A stretch of DNA of 64,000 nucleotides from Galeopsis tetrahit (Eukaryota; Streptophyta; Magnoliopsida; Lamiales; Lamiaceae). Position 1 is the stretch's first letter, and every line of letters begins with the position of its first letter. The stretch spans positions 71,874,265-71,938,264 of the forward strand of contig OY776121.1 of assembly GCA_963675135.1 (NCBI GenBank), read 5' to 3'. Made by a program: the position numbers and the translations under genes. The notes beneath the pieces are model-generated. The model had not been told where the DNA came from and made no database searches. It worked only from the letters and a program-made list of their open reading frames with translations. Positions 34,982 to 47,100 of the stretch are shown piece by piece.

Positions 34982-37864
34982 ACTTATATATAAATTACGA
35001 TCTTTTATTGCCAAAAACCTAGAGCCATATGAACACAATTCGTTCAAGAGGCCGGAGCCCCGTTAAAAACTTTGCTACAGTAAACCCTCCTTAGGGAAAA
35101 AGCTATAGTCAAGGAAAAGGGAACCCCTCTAATTAACAAATCGGTAAAATTCCGAAGTTAGATCCCTGCGTAAATAGTCTAGTAAAAAATCAGGTGGTTC
35201 GTTCCACCATTCATGCTTCGTTCTTGCCATGGACGCCAACTTATCCGCTGCCGCATTGCCTTCTCTGAATATGTGTGTAATTTCTATTCTCATACCTAGG
35301 TTTTGTACCTGCTGCCATAAAGCGCTTGCTTTCCATGGTATCCGGTCACCCGCACCATGAAAAATTTGTACTACGAACATTGAGTCCGTCTCCAGCCAAA
35401 TGTTGTTCCATCCCCGGGCACTTGCCATTTTGATAGCATGTAGGGCTGTAATGACCTCTGCCTCAAATGCATAGCCTACACCATGTTTCATTGCAAACCC
35501 TCCTATAAATACTCCGTGTTCGTTTCTATATATTCCAGCCCCCGAAATTGGTCCAGGAGCTCCCTGCGCTGATGCGTCCACGTTAATTTTGATTGTGCCC
35601 TCTAATGGTTCTTTCCATCGGACTAGAATAACATCAGGGGCTTTCCTTGGATTGCAATTCATGTCGAACTCCTTGATTATCCGGAGGTCCTCTGCGGTGT
35701 TGTTCATGCAGCCCATGTACTTGCTGCTTATTTCTCTAATAAGCGCAACAGTTGATGTGAAAACACCTTGTGTGGAGATTTGCTTGTTGTCGAAAATAAA
35801 TGCATTTCTGGTCGTCCAAATCTGCCATACCAAAGTGACCCATGCCAATCTCCATATCGATGTTATTTGTGGGCTGAAGGAGCGGTTGATCGCTTGCAGC
35901 ACCCATGACAAAAAACCCTCGTCGATTCTAAGAGGCGCTCGAAAAATTCCCATAATTCTTTCGGCTGTATATTTGAAATAACTGCATTCACTGAAAAGGT
36001 GATCTATTCCCTCCTCTTTTGAGCGACACATTATGCATATATTTGGTCCTTCAAATCCCCATGTCTGCAATCGATCCCAAGTGGGGAGCCTCCCATGTAT
36101 AGCCCTCCATATCACCGTCGACCTTCTAGGCGGGATGAAATTTACCCATATCCATCGACCCCAATTGACCTCCGGATACTTAGGGCGGATTTGATCATAT
36201 GCTATAGCTGCCGTGAGCTGTCCACGCGTGGAATTTGGCCATATACGACTATCCTCCTGAGTTGCAAGATTGAAATTCATAATGTCCGCGACGATATCCG
36301 GATATGCCGCCACAAAATTCGCCTCTAAGTGCCATATTACGTCGATGCAGTAGTCCGATATCTTGAAAGGGAAGTATACTCTGCTGCTCAATGACATACC
36401 AATTCTGTCAGCAATGGTGTATCCTAGCCAATTTTCCAGCCATAAATTAACATTTGAGTTTTCCCCAGGTATCCATTGCGCGTGCTTCGTTATTAGTTCC
36501 ATGTGAGGCTTCAATCCTCGCCACACTGACGAGGCTACTGTGATTGGCCGAATATTTCCTGATGGCATGAACCTGCATCTGAGAAATTCCATGGGCCTCT
36601 GCTTTTCGGTTAGAATCTGCCACGCCAGTTTACATATATATGCATCATTGGCGCATATTATCGATCTAATTCCCAGTCCTCCCTCAGCTTTGGAGGTGAT
36701 TGCTTTATTCCATGAGATCGAGCAGGCCCCTTTTCAGTCGATGTCTCCTATCCAAGCGAAATTCCTCATTGCTCTCTCGATTCTATATATGCAAGAGGGA
36801 TCGGGGCCATTTGTACACCATCATTGTGTGTACCAAAGAGGAAGTGATTACATGATTGATCATACAAATTCGTCCAGCAAGGGAGAGGGCTGCTCCTTTC
36901 CAAGAAGCAAATTTCCCAAGGATTTTATCTGTCGTTTCTCTAAAAAGTGTGGCCCGTGGCGCCCCTTTGAAGATTGGTGCTCCCAAATAAATAAAAGGAA
37001 GGGGTCCGGATTTCATGCCCAGTGAGTCTCGAATATATCTTCTGTTGTTGTAGCTTACATGTTTCCCAAAATAAGCACATGATTTATTTGGGTTAAATAT
37101 TTATCCAGATAACTCTCCATAGATGTCTAATGTGTCGCGGATCGCCCTGATACCGGGTCGGGTGGCCCTCCCAAAGATGAGTATGTCATCAGCATATAGT
37201 AGAATTGCAGGGCAGTTTAGGCCACGTCGAATGAGAGTTGGTTGCAATTTTCCATTCGTCATTGACTTCTCAATTAAGGCAATTAACACCTCTCCCGCAA
37301 GGCAAAATAGCAGCGGCGAAAGCGGGTCTCCCTGACGAACTCCCCGGGTGCATTGAAAGTATCCATGGGGCTCTCCATTAATGAGGAGAGAAAGGCTGGC
37401 CGAATGCAAAATGCAGGTAATTAGATCGCATACTTTGCTGCTGAAGCCCATTGTCCTCATAACTTCCAGTAAAAAGTCCCAACGGACTGTATCAAATGCT
37501 TTCCTAATGTCGATTTTTAATGCCATATTCCCGTGCACTTTGGTTCTGTCGAGGCAGTTGATACCCTCCGATGCTAACACAATGGCCTGATGTATGCTGC
37601 GCCCAGGTATGAAGCCAAATTGATATGGAGATAGGGTTTTGCTAAGGATCGTACCCAGCCGAGATGCCAAAATCTTAGAGAAGGCCTTGAATAAGAAATT
37701 TCCTAAAACAATAGGTCTGAAATCTTCAATCTTGTCTGCTCCTTTGTGTTTTGGAATGAGCGTGACCAAATTGGAGTTAAACCCATGTGGGAGAAAAGCA
37801 AACCGGAAGAAGTACTGGGCTGCACGGATAACGTCTGCAGATATAACCGTCCAAGCTGATTGGA
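34982..37864 (-). mobile_element. 5'-truncated L1-type LINE with RNase H
   Basis: A non-LTR retrotransposon on the complementary strand, flanked by the perfect 14-bp duplication AGAACATAGTACAT (34968-34981 and 37865-37878). Endonuclease and ORF1 are missing, so the copy was truncated on insertion. The reverse transcriptase comes first (37864 leftward), then a zinc-binding connection segment and an RNase H domain ending near 35129. The 3' end is not poly-A but TA-rich (TTTATATATAAGT on the complementary strand). Its coding frame has several breaks. Confidence 0.9.
35129..36733 (-). CDS. LINE C-terminal part: zinc-binding segment and RNase H
   Basis: A long open frame downstream (on this strand) of the TGA at 36734; translation from its own Met would begin at 36592. 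The middle part has the plant LINE zinc-binding pattern (PPRRSTVIWRAIHGRLPTWD, then CIMCRSKEEGIDHLFSEC). The C-terminal ~150 residues are RNase H: INVDASAQG, the acidic EAEVITALHA and ETDSMFVVQ, and REGNAAADKLASMA. All three acidic catalytic positions and the late Asp are visible. Fossil coding sequence of the LINE; separate expression is unlikely. Confidence 0.85.
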   Translation of the reverse strand, partial: KGACSISWNKAITSKAEGGLGIRSIICANDAYICKLAWQILTEKQRPMEFLRCRFMPSGNIRPITVASSVWRGLKPHMELITKHAQWIPGENSNVNLWLENWLGYTIADRIGMSLSSRVYFPFKISDYCIDVIWHLEANFVAAYPDIVADIMNFNLATQEDSRIWPNSTRGQLTAAIAYDQIRPKYPEVNWGRWIWVNFIPPRRSTVIWRAIHGRLPTWDRLQTWGFEGPNICIMCRSKEEGIDHLFSECSYFKYTAERIMGIFRAPLRIDEGFLSWVLQAINRSFSPQITSIWRLAWVTLVWQIWTTRNAFIFDNKQISTQGVFTSTVALIREISSKYMGCMNNTAEDLRIIKEFDMNCNPRKAPDVILVRWKEPLEGTIKINVDASAQGAPGPISGAGIYRNEHGVFIGGFAMKHGVGYAFEAEVITALHAIKMASARGWNNIWLETDSMFVVQIFHGAGDRIPWKASALWQQVQNLGMRIEITHIFREGNAAADKLASMARTKHEWWNEPPDFLLDYLRRDLTSEFYRFVN

Positions 37865-37871
37865 AGAACAT
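36737..37871 (-). pseudogene. LINE reverse transcriptase region (broken)
   Basis: Contains standard RT blocks: NLVTLIPK, FRPIVLGN, FGFIPGRS, ALKIDIRKAFD, GVRQGDPLSP and the catalytic YADD. The frame is interrupted by a TAA at 37098-37100, directly after the fingers-palm part. A frameshift follows near 36785-36795 and a TGA at 36734-36736. Between these stops the original frame is readable (IYLGAPIFKG, AMRNFAWIGD). No functional protein is expected. The frame runs a few bases past the target-site duplication because the flank happens to be open. Confidence 0.88.
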
Positions 37872-38530
37872 AGTACATGCTTTTTATCCCATAGTTTGAT
37901 ATTCAATTTCTTTTTAATTCGTGACATGTCGAAAAATGTCCCCCATGCTATAATATCTTCAAATTAAAAAATGAACATTAATTTGGAAAAGAAAGTATAA
38001 TATACCAAATCTAAATTATGTCTTTATCAGGTCGGGTGTTGAGTCCTTCCCTAATAATGTTCTTGTACCTGTGTATGAGGCATTGGTATAGTAATTTGTA
38101 TTTTTTTTTTCTCTAAATAGAAAATTAACTTCACATAAAAATGGAGAATAAAAAAAGAAATGGAAATTAACAAAATAATTAGTTTAAATAAATTATAATT
38201 TGAAAAATTATTACAGAACAGAACAGAGTACATACTTTTTATCCCATAGCTTGATATCCAATATCTTTTTAATTCGTGACATGTGGAAAAATGTCCCCCA
38301 TGTTATAATATCTTCAAATTAAAAAATGAACATTAATTTGGAAAAGAAAGTATAATATACCAAATCTGAATTATGTCTTTATGAGGTTGGGTGTTGAGTC
38401 CTTCCCTAATAATGTTCTTGTACCTGTGAGGCATTGGTATAGTAATTTGTATTTTTGTTCTCTAAATAGAAAATTAACTTCACATAAAAATGGAGAATAA
38501 AAAAATGAAATGAAAATTAAGAAGTAAACA
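37865..38530. repeat. ~353-bp tandem duplication
   Basis: The block TTTTTATCCCATAGTTTGAT to GGCATTGGTATAGTAATTTG (37880-38100) is repeated from 38236 with about 5% change. TTTGAAAAATTATTACAGAA joins the units and also occurs at 34950 left of the LINE, so the LINE lies inside this array. Confidence 0.88.
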
Positions 38531-38799
38531 TAAGAAATTTAGAGTGCTGGGAAAGATTTAGAAATGTTCACATTTTCATCAATGACCACCAATTCAAAGT
38601 AATTCTTATGTTTACCGTTCATTGAAAATCGGGAGAATTGTGATGATATAATGATACAATATACTATTTAAAGAAATTAAAGGAATGATTACTGACTAAT
38701 TTAATTATGTGTCGTTTGATTTTTGACCGAGTTGGAGAAGATTCAAAGAAATACTTTAAAAAAACTGTAAATAAAAATAACTGTTGACACCTATAAAAA

Positions 38800-39400
38800 T
38801 ATAAAAATAATTGTTGACTTCAAAAAAAATAAAATGAGAGAGATAAGATAAAATAAAATAAAAATTAATTTAAAATCATTGGAAGAGAAAGGTAGAAAGA
38901 GAGATAAATTAAACAATTATTTAAGAAATTGTAAAAAATAAAAAAGACCAACAAAAAAGAAAAAAGGGAGAGAGAGAAAGGAGATAAAATAAAAATTAAT
39001 TAAAAATTTAAGGAAATTGTAAAAAAAAAAAGTAAAATAAAATTGAAGAAAATTGTAAAAGAAAAGGGAAAGAGAAAGATAATTGCAAAAAAAATTAATT
39101 AAGAAACTGTGAGAGGGAGAGAAAAGAGAAGTGAAAAAATAATTTAAGAAAACTGTAAAAAAAAACCAAGAAAAAAGGGAGGAAGAGATATGAGAAAAAA
39201 AAAATTTTAAGAAAATTGGGGGAGAGAGAGAGAGGGAGATGAGAGGAGAGAGAAAATTATTTAAGAAAAATGTAAAAAAAAAAAATTGGTGTAAAAGAAC
39301 CTAGAAAAAAGTGGGAGAGTGAGGAGAGAGAACGAAATGGGGAGAGAGAAAGTAAGAATAATTGTAAAATTTAAGAAAATTTGAAAAATAGAATTGAGCA
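38800..39400. repeat. Purine-rich low-complexity tract
   Basis: About 600 bp almost entirely of A and G on the + strand with repeated GAGAGA, AAATTGTAAAA and TTAAGAAA pieces. No gene. Confidence 0.8.
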
Positions 39401-39904
39401 AATGTGAAATGCCACGTAAGAAAGATTGGATTCAGAATAATTAAGGGTAGATATATGTATAAAAGAATTCTACCTCATCTACATTAAATTTTTATTTCAT
39501 TTAAACATTCAACTTTGAAAAGAATTGTAAAAATAATTTATTTATATTAATTTTTTAATAATAAATATGTACCTCTTGACTATTTGTACGTGTTACTCGT
39601 GAAATATATTATTAAAAATATTATACTTATTAGTGAAATTTTATTATGTTATTTCTTTGAATATAATTTTAATGAATATTGATAGTTTATACATATAAAA
39701 GAACATAGATTAAAAGTATTGTTGAATATTATTGGATCCAATTATGAATAAAGTGAATGACAATTTAGATAAATTAAGTAATACTTAGTTGAAAGGTAGA
39801 TATAAAATAATGTACATAATATTATTTTCAAAATCAAAAACAAATATAATAAAATTGGATATTAAAAAAATATATTAATAATAAAATTGGATTCGATGAT
39901 ATTA

Positions 39905-40196
39905 TTAAAATATAATTTCGAATAATATGACAAATTTATATAAAGTAGAATAATGAAAAATTCTAAGTGTAATAGAAAATCCGCAGTATATAGTCAAATA
40001 CTTGTATACACCCGCGGGTACTATGCTTCTTAGTATATTTGGCTTCTCTCTTAAATTTAGGGATTTCAAATTATTCTCCTTCTCCGACGCCGACAATACT
40101 TTTTCCACCATCAGCCCCTTCTCCCTCGCCGTCTGTCGCTCTGCCTCCCTCCGCCGACGCTGCTCCAGCGCCTTCTTCCAGCGCCTATTAACCTAA
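39905..40196 (-). other. Possible captured gene fragment, unidentified
   Basis: GC-richer than its surroundings; on the complementary strand it reads RWKKALEQRRRREAERQTAR and then MVEKVLSASEKENNL, a charged coiled-coil-like stretch. It is separated from the YSL fragment by about 70 bp of AT-rich DNA and lies downstream of it in transcript sense. YSL proteins normally stop at the MKF end, so this is a different source. Not identified. Confidence 0.35.
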
Positions 40197-40264
40197 CAAT
40201 TGATAGTCGGTTTGACCATGGAAACACTGATGTGTTGCATTAATTTTTTGGATGAATAAGAAGA

Positions 40265-40625
40265 TTAGGGAGGCACGAACTTCATACAGATCGGCGGCGT
40301 GACTTTCGCCAACGCCAAAACCGACGCCGAAAGCGACCAAATCCCTTCTCCACAAATTAAACCCGACGCCACCGCCACCGCCAGCACCATCACCCGCACC
40401 CTATCCGCGTTCACCTTCTGCCACACGAACACCATCGCACTCCCCACACACATATCAATCGCAAAATACCCTCCAATCATAAACGGCACCGCCATCACTG
40501 TCGGCAGCGGCATCCACTTCCCGATCCTCTCCGGAGAAACGTCCTTCACCAAATTAACTGCACGCAAAAAACGCATAGCACATCTGCAAACAATGCTCAG
40601 GCAAAGCAGAGAACCCCTACACCCC
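40265..40625 (-). pseudogene. Yellow stripe-like (YSL) metal-nicotianamine transporter, C-terminal fragment
   Basis: On the complementary strand the last ~115 residues of a YSL protein are readable: GFSALPEHCLQMCYAFFA, then NLVKDVSPERIGKWMPLP, GGYFAIDMCVGSAMVFVWQK, VASGLICGEGIW and the family terminus PPICMKFVPP plus stop. YSLs are oligopeptide-transporter-family membrane proteins for Fe/Cu-nicotianamine. The fragment has a TAG at 40617-40619, a small deletion with frameshift near 40565, and nothing of the upstream ~550 residues. A captured or fragmented copy, not a gene. Confidence 0.88.
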
Positions 40626-40649
40626 TGCCGACAAATCAGGCTACTTTAC

Positions 40650-41000
40650 AAATTGTAGTATTATTGATTATTAATTGTGGTGTTATTGATTATTGTTTGT
40701 GATATTATCGATTATGTGAAATTTTATTATTGGTTAAGACATTACTGATAAATATGGTAAAAAAATAATTGGGAGTGTGGTATTATTGATTATTATTTGT
40801 GGTATTACTGATTATGTGGAATTTTATTATTGGTTGAGGCATTACTGATAAATGTGGTAAAAAAAAAATTGGAAGTGTGTGGTATTATTGATTATTAATT
40901 GTGGTATTATTGGTTATTGTTTATGGTATTACCAATCATGTGAAAATTTATTATTGGTTAAGACATTACTAATAAATGTGGTAAAAAAATTATTTGGGGG
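40650..41000. repeat. Imperfect ~100-124-bp tandem repeat x3
   Basis: Units carry GGTATTATTGATTATT, ATGTGAAATTTTATTATTGG and ATTACTGATAAATATGGTAA, the last at 40741, 40841 and about 40965. It directly abuts the YSL fragment. Confidence 0.8.
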
Positions 41001-41474
41001 TGAACTCATAAAATAAGTTGGTGCAGATAACCGTATTAAAAAGATGGTTTTAGGGTGGTAAAGATAAATGATTTGATGGGTGAACTAATTAAATGAGTGA
41101 GTGCAGATAAAATATAAATTAAAAATTGAAATTGTATGTATGGTACAAGTGTACACGAGTATTACCCCGTATATATATTTAAGAAGATTATATATATTTT
41201 TAAAATGTTATAAACATCAAGTTCTTGGTGTGTATTTTAAGAAAATATAAGTTGTTTCATTAAAAAAAAATCATTATTAATTACTTCAATTAAAAATAAT
41301 AATTGTACAACAACTATGCAATTCAATTAGTGCACACGAAACTATTTATATATTTAAAGAATTGGTTAGTCAAAAATTACAATAATTAACATTACTCTAT
41401 TTAAAAAAGTGTATACACTTAGTCAAAATTATGTTAATTAGCTCCTTTTAATGACAGATTGTATATTTAAAGTT

Positions 41475-42262
41475 GGCCAAATTATCAATTTTAGTCCATA
41501 CTTTTACTTTTTATGAAATCTAGCCCATATTTTTCTTTTTAAACAAATTATACCTATACTTTTCATTTTTTCTCAAATCTAACACATATTTTTTTCTTAA
41601 TCAAATTATACTTACTTTTTATTTTTTTATCAAATTTAGCACATACTTTTTTACTCTTATCCAAATTATACCCATACTTTTTATAAATATAATTAATTAA
41701 CATACCTTACTTTATAAAAAATTCTAAAATTATATAGTAATATATTTTTTAATCTAGAAAATATAAAAAATTAAAAATTATTTAAAGAATCTTAAAGCAT
41801 TATTAAAAAAAAAAAAGATGTACTCCCTCCGTTCACCAGTATGTTCGATGGAGGATGGAGGGAGTACAATTTATTTCAATTACTGTGTAAATCTCTTTTA
41901 ATTCAATAGTTTTAGATAATTTCAATTCTCAATTTTTTTTAAAATTTTTAAATTTGTAAATTTGAAATTGATTTTTTTTAATTTAAACATATTTAAGGTT
42001 TTTTTTAATTATTAGATATTTTTTTACATTTTTTTGGTATTTTAAATTAATTGATAAAAATATGTGCTAAAATTAGTAAAACATAAAAAATATGTGCTAC
42101 ATTTGATTAAAAATGAAAAGTATGAGTATGAAAGAAAAAGTTTGTGCTAAATTTGATAACAAAATGAAAAATATAGGTATAATTTATTTAAAAAGAAAAG
42201 GATATGCTAGATTTAGTAAAAATTGAAAAGTATGGACTAAAATTTATTATTTAACCTTTAAA
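41475..42262. repeat. Large foldback (~790 bp) with nested MITE
   Basis: Left arm text such as TTTTAGTCCATACTTTTACT and CAAATTATACCTATACTTTT is complementary to right arm text (AGTATGGACTAAAATT, ATATAGGTATAATTTATTT). Each arm also contains internal direct copies of the ~60-bp phrase. The loop holds the small MITE at 41821 and a T/A-rich stretch. A transcript would form a long imperfect hairpin. About 1.9 kb upstream of the ACR3 start. Confidence 0.75.
41821..41866. mobile_element. 46-bp Stowaway MITE remnant
   Basis: TACTCCCTCCGTTCACCAGT and the complementary GGAGGATGGAGGGAGTA are almost all that is left, so the interior is deleted. TA at both ends. Confidence 0.7.
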
Positions 42263-42689
42263 ATATTACTCCATCTAGTCAAAATTAGGGAAATTACATA
42301 TAAATATTTATTAAAACTACAAATTGGGTAAATGCACGTTAGCATTTAATCCTTTCCAATTCTCTGCATTTGAATTAAGTGAATTTTCGTAAATTTGAAA
42401 AAAAAGAAAAATGTATTCAAATGTTTGAGATTTTTATTTTATTTATTTTTTAACATAAGAAAATAAAAAGGAAAAAGAGTTGTATAAAAATAGAAGTGGG
42501 CCAGAGATGTGGGGCCAGTCTGATGAGCAAAAACAAACCCATCCTAAAAAACATGGTTGGGGGCACAACCGTAATTTCAGAGAACGGAGAGGCGAACCGT
42601 TCGTGTTTGTCACGCGCTGATGACGCAGTGGTGGTTCCACGTAGGAATCCACTGTTGTTTCGCCGCGCCATTATCTTAATTAATTAATA

Positions 42690-44186
42690 CAGTATGAAAT
42701 CGCTGTGTACTTTGTCCCATAATTATTTTAATTACTCTCACGCGCTCCTTAATCCCTACTCGCGCTTCCATTGTTCATCCATGCATCTTCATCTCCACCT
42801 CCGTTTTTTTATCAACAATACATACATATTCCCCCTTTCTCTCTCTTCCCCCCACAACAATTTAGAGAGAGAGAGAGAGAGAGAGAGAGAAAGTGCTCTT
42901 CCAACGTTGAAAGTTGTCATTAATTTTTTTTACCCTCCAAATTTAGGCACTTACTCATACCCACATCATTTTCATGTGAAGCCAACTGTCAACTGCAAAA
43001 TTTGTGAGCTTTTTCTCTTTAAAAGCACCTTTGTAAACTTCCTTCTTCTCTCTGTGGCCTTCTTTACTGAAGATGTAATTCCAATTTTCTTAATTCTCAA
43101 TTCATAGATTTACCTTGTTTTTTTACTCTAAATTGGTAGCTATTTCTCTCAAAATTCGTGTTTTTTGTTTAAGGGCTTTACTGATTTTGTGAATTAGTGT
43201 TAGAAGTAATTCTATTTTCTCGATTTGGGGGTGTAGAAGCCATTAATCTTGAAAATTGATTTTGCTCTATTTTCTTGATTTTGCTTACAAGTATATCGTT
43301 GGAGCAGAGCATTTGTGGGGGGTTTTAATAAGTTGACTGGAATTTGCGTTTCTTATCCAAAATGGTGTACAATTATATGCTATTGCTAGTTTATGTAGAT
43401 TTTTTAGCCATCTTTATGTGGTAATGGTTTACTTACTTACTCCCATGTACAAATATGTTCTAAGTTATGAATGTTTCCAATTGTGTGCGGATGAGTGTTT
43501 ATGGCCATTTTTAGTTTGACAAACATTTAATCGGTTATAAACAAAAAACTCAATATATAAGTAGAAGCTTGGGGGTTTCTTGTGTGCACAAACATCCGTT
43601 GTTAGTCATCCTTCTGGTTGGTATTTCGAAATCGAGATGAATGATTTTTTGTGTTCTCTAATTGAATATTGCTAGTGATTCACGTTTTCAGATTCTACTC
43701 TATGTCCAAATTTGTTGGTTTTCGTCATTGCTTAGATCGTAAAGTCTTTATCATTCTTTCTTCAGGTGTAATTGTCACAATGTAAAGCTTCTTTCAAGTA
43801 AAAAGTGAGCTTCTGGAAAGGAACTTATTTTCGACAAAGAAGCTCTACAATTTTCGTATCCAAGGTACTCCCGTTATGTCCCCACAAAGATAAAAATAGA
43901 AGATGTTCTTTTACTTATTGTAGAAAAGAGTTATACTTTTAGTACAACAGAGATTGAATTGGGTATATTGTACTTAAAAGGATACTAGGGATTTTCTAGT
44001 ATCACCTGTTTAATCATATACCAGCAGTACAACCATAACATCTTCCAAAACTTCGATATGAAAATATTTTTGCTTCCTCTTAAACACATTTTTTACTTAG
44101 TAGGTTTAAATAATTAAGTATTTGTTGAAATGCCGTATGCATTTTCTCAGTAATGATCATCTGGCTTTGTTGCAGTTGAAGAGAAT
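42690..44186 (+). promoter_or_regulatory. Probable promoter and intron-containing 5' leader of the ACR3-like gene
   Basis: From about 42700 the strand becomes C/T-rich, as in plant leaders, and carries a (GA)n microsatellite at 42864-42891. No coding similarity. A leader exon could end at CCAAG/GTACTC (about 43864), since a clear acceptor (CTTTGTTGCAG at 44175) lies 11 bases before the start ATG. Exact transcription start not visible. Confidence 0.45.
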
Positions 44187-47100
44187 ATGGGTTCCTGGGC
44201 ATACTTCGATCCTGAGTACGAGACATTGAGTATAAGAATAAATCCTCCACAGTTAAGTTTCGAAAATGCAGATCTTTATATCTTCTGTCTTGTGATTTTG
44301 GGAAATCTATCTGCACAAGTATTTAATATTCAATAATAAATATTTAAATTTGGCCATACAATCATGTTTGTTTCAGGGTTTCTGTGGACAACTCTAGTTG
44401 CAAGGACTGTACTCTGGTCAAGGTAACCGTCTACAATAATTTATTAACCTTCAAGACTTTTGACAATCAAATTTCTAAATTTCATCTATAGAGATGATAT
44501 TTGAATATGATTTTGGTAAACTGACGGGATCATCGTTTTTGGATCTGCTCAGGTTGACAGCATGAACAAGCCTGGGATACTGCTCGAGGTGGTCCAAATC
44601 CTTACCGATCTTGATCTTACAATTACTAAAGCCTACATCTCGTCTGATGGTGGCTGGTTTATGGATGGTAAGCATGTTTTTCTTGTTAATATTTATTCAA
44701 CAATATAGCTTTAGATAATGATTCTCTGTTTTTATTGATTATTGAAGTATTATAACTTGTGAGAAATATATATTTTAGTTTAAAGTCTCAATCACTAAAT
44801 TGATGATCAAATGGTGTATCAACAATGCCTGCTTCACCAGGTTGACATAGTGTATAAATGAGTTAAAAAGTTTATTTGTCTCATAATTTGTTCACTGTCC
44901 AATTTTAGTTTTTTTTTTTTAAAGTTTAACTTTTTTTTTATTTGGTCCCAATATTAAAAAAATTGTCCAATTTTGGCCCCAAAATCGCTGGAAAATTGGG
45001 AACGGTGTTGTTTTAAGTTGCAAGAATGCACATGAGGATTTAATTTGGGCCAAAATGGGACAGTAGACAAGATATGAGACCATTTTTTTTAACTCAATTA
45101 TAAATTTGCGTACATCTCTGTGTTGAACAATTGTTTTCTACTATGGTTATGTTCATGCAAGAAAATTAGCAAACCCCGAGCTTTTTGGTGGTCTGCTTTC
45201 ATGGCTAAAAAACTTGTTATTGTCATATGTTCTTTCTTGACAGTATTTCATGTCACTGATCAGCACGGGCAAAAGATTAACGACAAGAAGACTATTGAAT
45301 ACATAGAAAAGGTACTGTTTTATTTTCTCATGTTCCTAGTTTTCCTATTGATATAAATCATGTTTATTTGATCGACAAGGAAGCACAGCCATACTAACTT
45401 ATAATACATGATGAAACGCAGCAAGGTTGTGTAATAATTAGAAAATGGACATGCCTGTTTGCATTCCCAGAATTGCTAAATATACCCACTACTTAGAATA
45501 AGAGCATTTTTTAAGGAGTAGGTCTCCTGTGAACCCGGGTTCACGTGAACTCTCATTTTCAAGTATCATTGTACGAAGTGCCACTGACCACTGTGTAGCA
45601 TAAGAAGTGTCATTGTTTAAAAAATGCTTGATTTTGTTGTGCTGTTCATCTCAAAATCACTAAACAGTGACACTTCGGTATGCTAAAGAATGACACTTTG
45701 TATACTAAACATCATACTTAAAAAAAGAGAGTTCACGTGAAACTCGAGTTTATAGAAGTTTTTGCCTTTTTAAGATATAAAATCATTTAAAGTGTGTTTT
45801 TTTAGTTTCCTAAGCAAATTTGGCCAAATGGTGGGTGTATTTAACAAATTTGGAGAGTAAATAGCCCCCCACTATAAAGATCCCTCTCATTATTCTTCAA
45901 GTCCTTTTTATGTTACTCAAAAGGGATTTGGTGTAAGGCTTACATTTATCTCCAAATAAACGTGATACATATCCTCTCAATAATATACACAATACATATA
46001 CTGTCTCTTTTACAATATCACATTTTAATTTCCCTTAATTTTTATGTAACATTAGGCTTTAGGACCAAAGGGAAACACATCGGGAATATTGAAATCTTTG
46101 CCCGGGAAGAGGGTGGGGCTGACCTCGCTAGGCGACTGCACTGCTATCGAGCTCATAGGGCGGGACCGCCCAGGTCTCTTGTCTGAAATCTCTGCTGTAC
46201 TGGCGAATCTCCAGATAAACGTGGCTGCTGCTGAAGTTTGGACCCACAACCGACGTATAGCATGCGTTCTTTATGTCAACGATGACACTACTAACTGTGC
46301 AGTTGATGATGCCTCCCGATTATCTGCCATGGAAGAGCAGCTTAAAAACATTCTTCGTGGATGTGGGAATGATGATGATGATAATGTAGCTCATACTAGT
46401 TTTTCCGTGGGGTCCACTCACGTTGATAGACGACTCCACCAGCTGTTATTTGCTGACCGCGACTATGAAGGGGGCTGTTTGGAAAATGAGCTGGATTGTG
46501 CTGTCAAACCAAACGTCACGATTGAACGATGCGAAGAGAAAGATTACTTGGTGGTTACTGTTAGGTGCAAAGATCGACCAAAACTCATGTTTGACATTGT
46601 GTGCACCCTTACGGACATGCAGTACGTCGTTTTCCATGCCACAATCTCGTCTGATGGCCCCTACGCCAATCAGGTAGCTGCTGTGTGTGAGTGTGTGTGT
46701 TTCTTTGCGTAATCGGTCTCTACTAATCGAGGGTATTTCTACTTGTAGGAATATTACATACGTCATATGGACGGGTGCACTCTAGAAACACAAGTAGGAG
46801 AGAAAGAAAAGGTCATCAAGTGTCTTGAAGCAGCAATTAGACGACGAATAAGTGAGGTAATGGAGATGCTTCACCTTTATATATAGAAAAAAACTTGTAT
46901 ACACCAGTTGCACTGTGTGTCTAATGTGTATTTTTAAAGAGTATTAGTTGTTGCACAGGAAACCAACTAGATATATATGTAAGATAAAATAGTTTTTTTA
47001 GTCTGGAAAGTTACCCCTATTTCGGTTTCAGTCCTGTCGACTTACCATCCAGTTGTAGGAGGTGAAACATCAGTCGACCAACACGTGGACAAATTAAACC

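Noticed and set aside
42443..43107. Open frames upstream of ACR3
   Set aside because: They fall in the probable leader and promoter, contain the (GA)n microsatellite and have no similarity.
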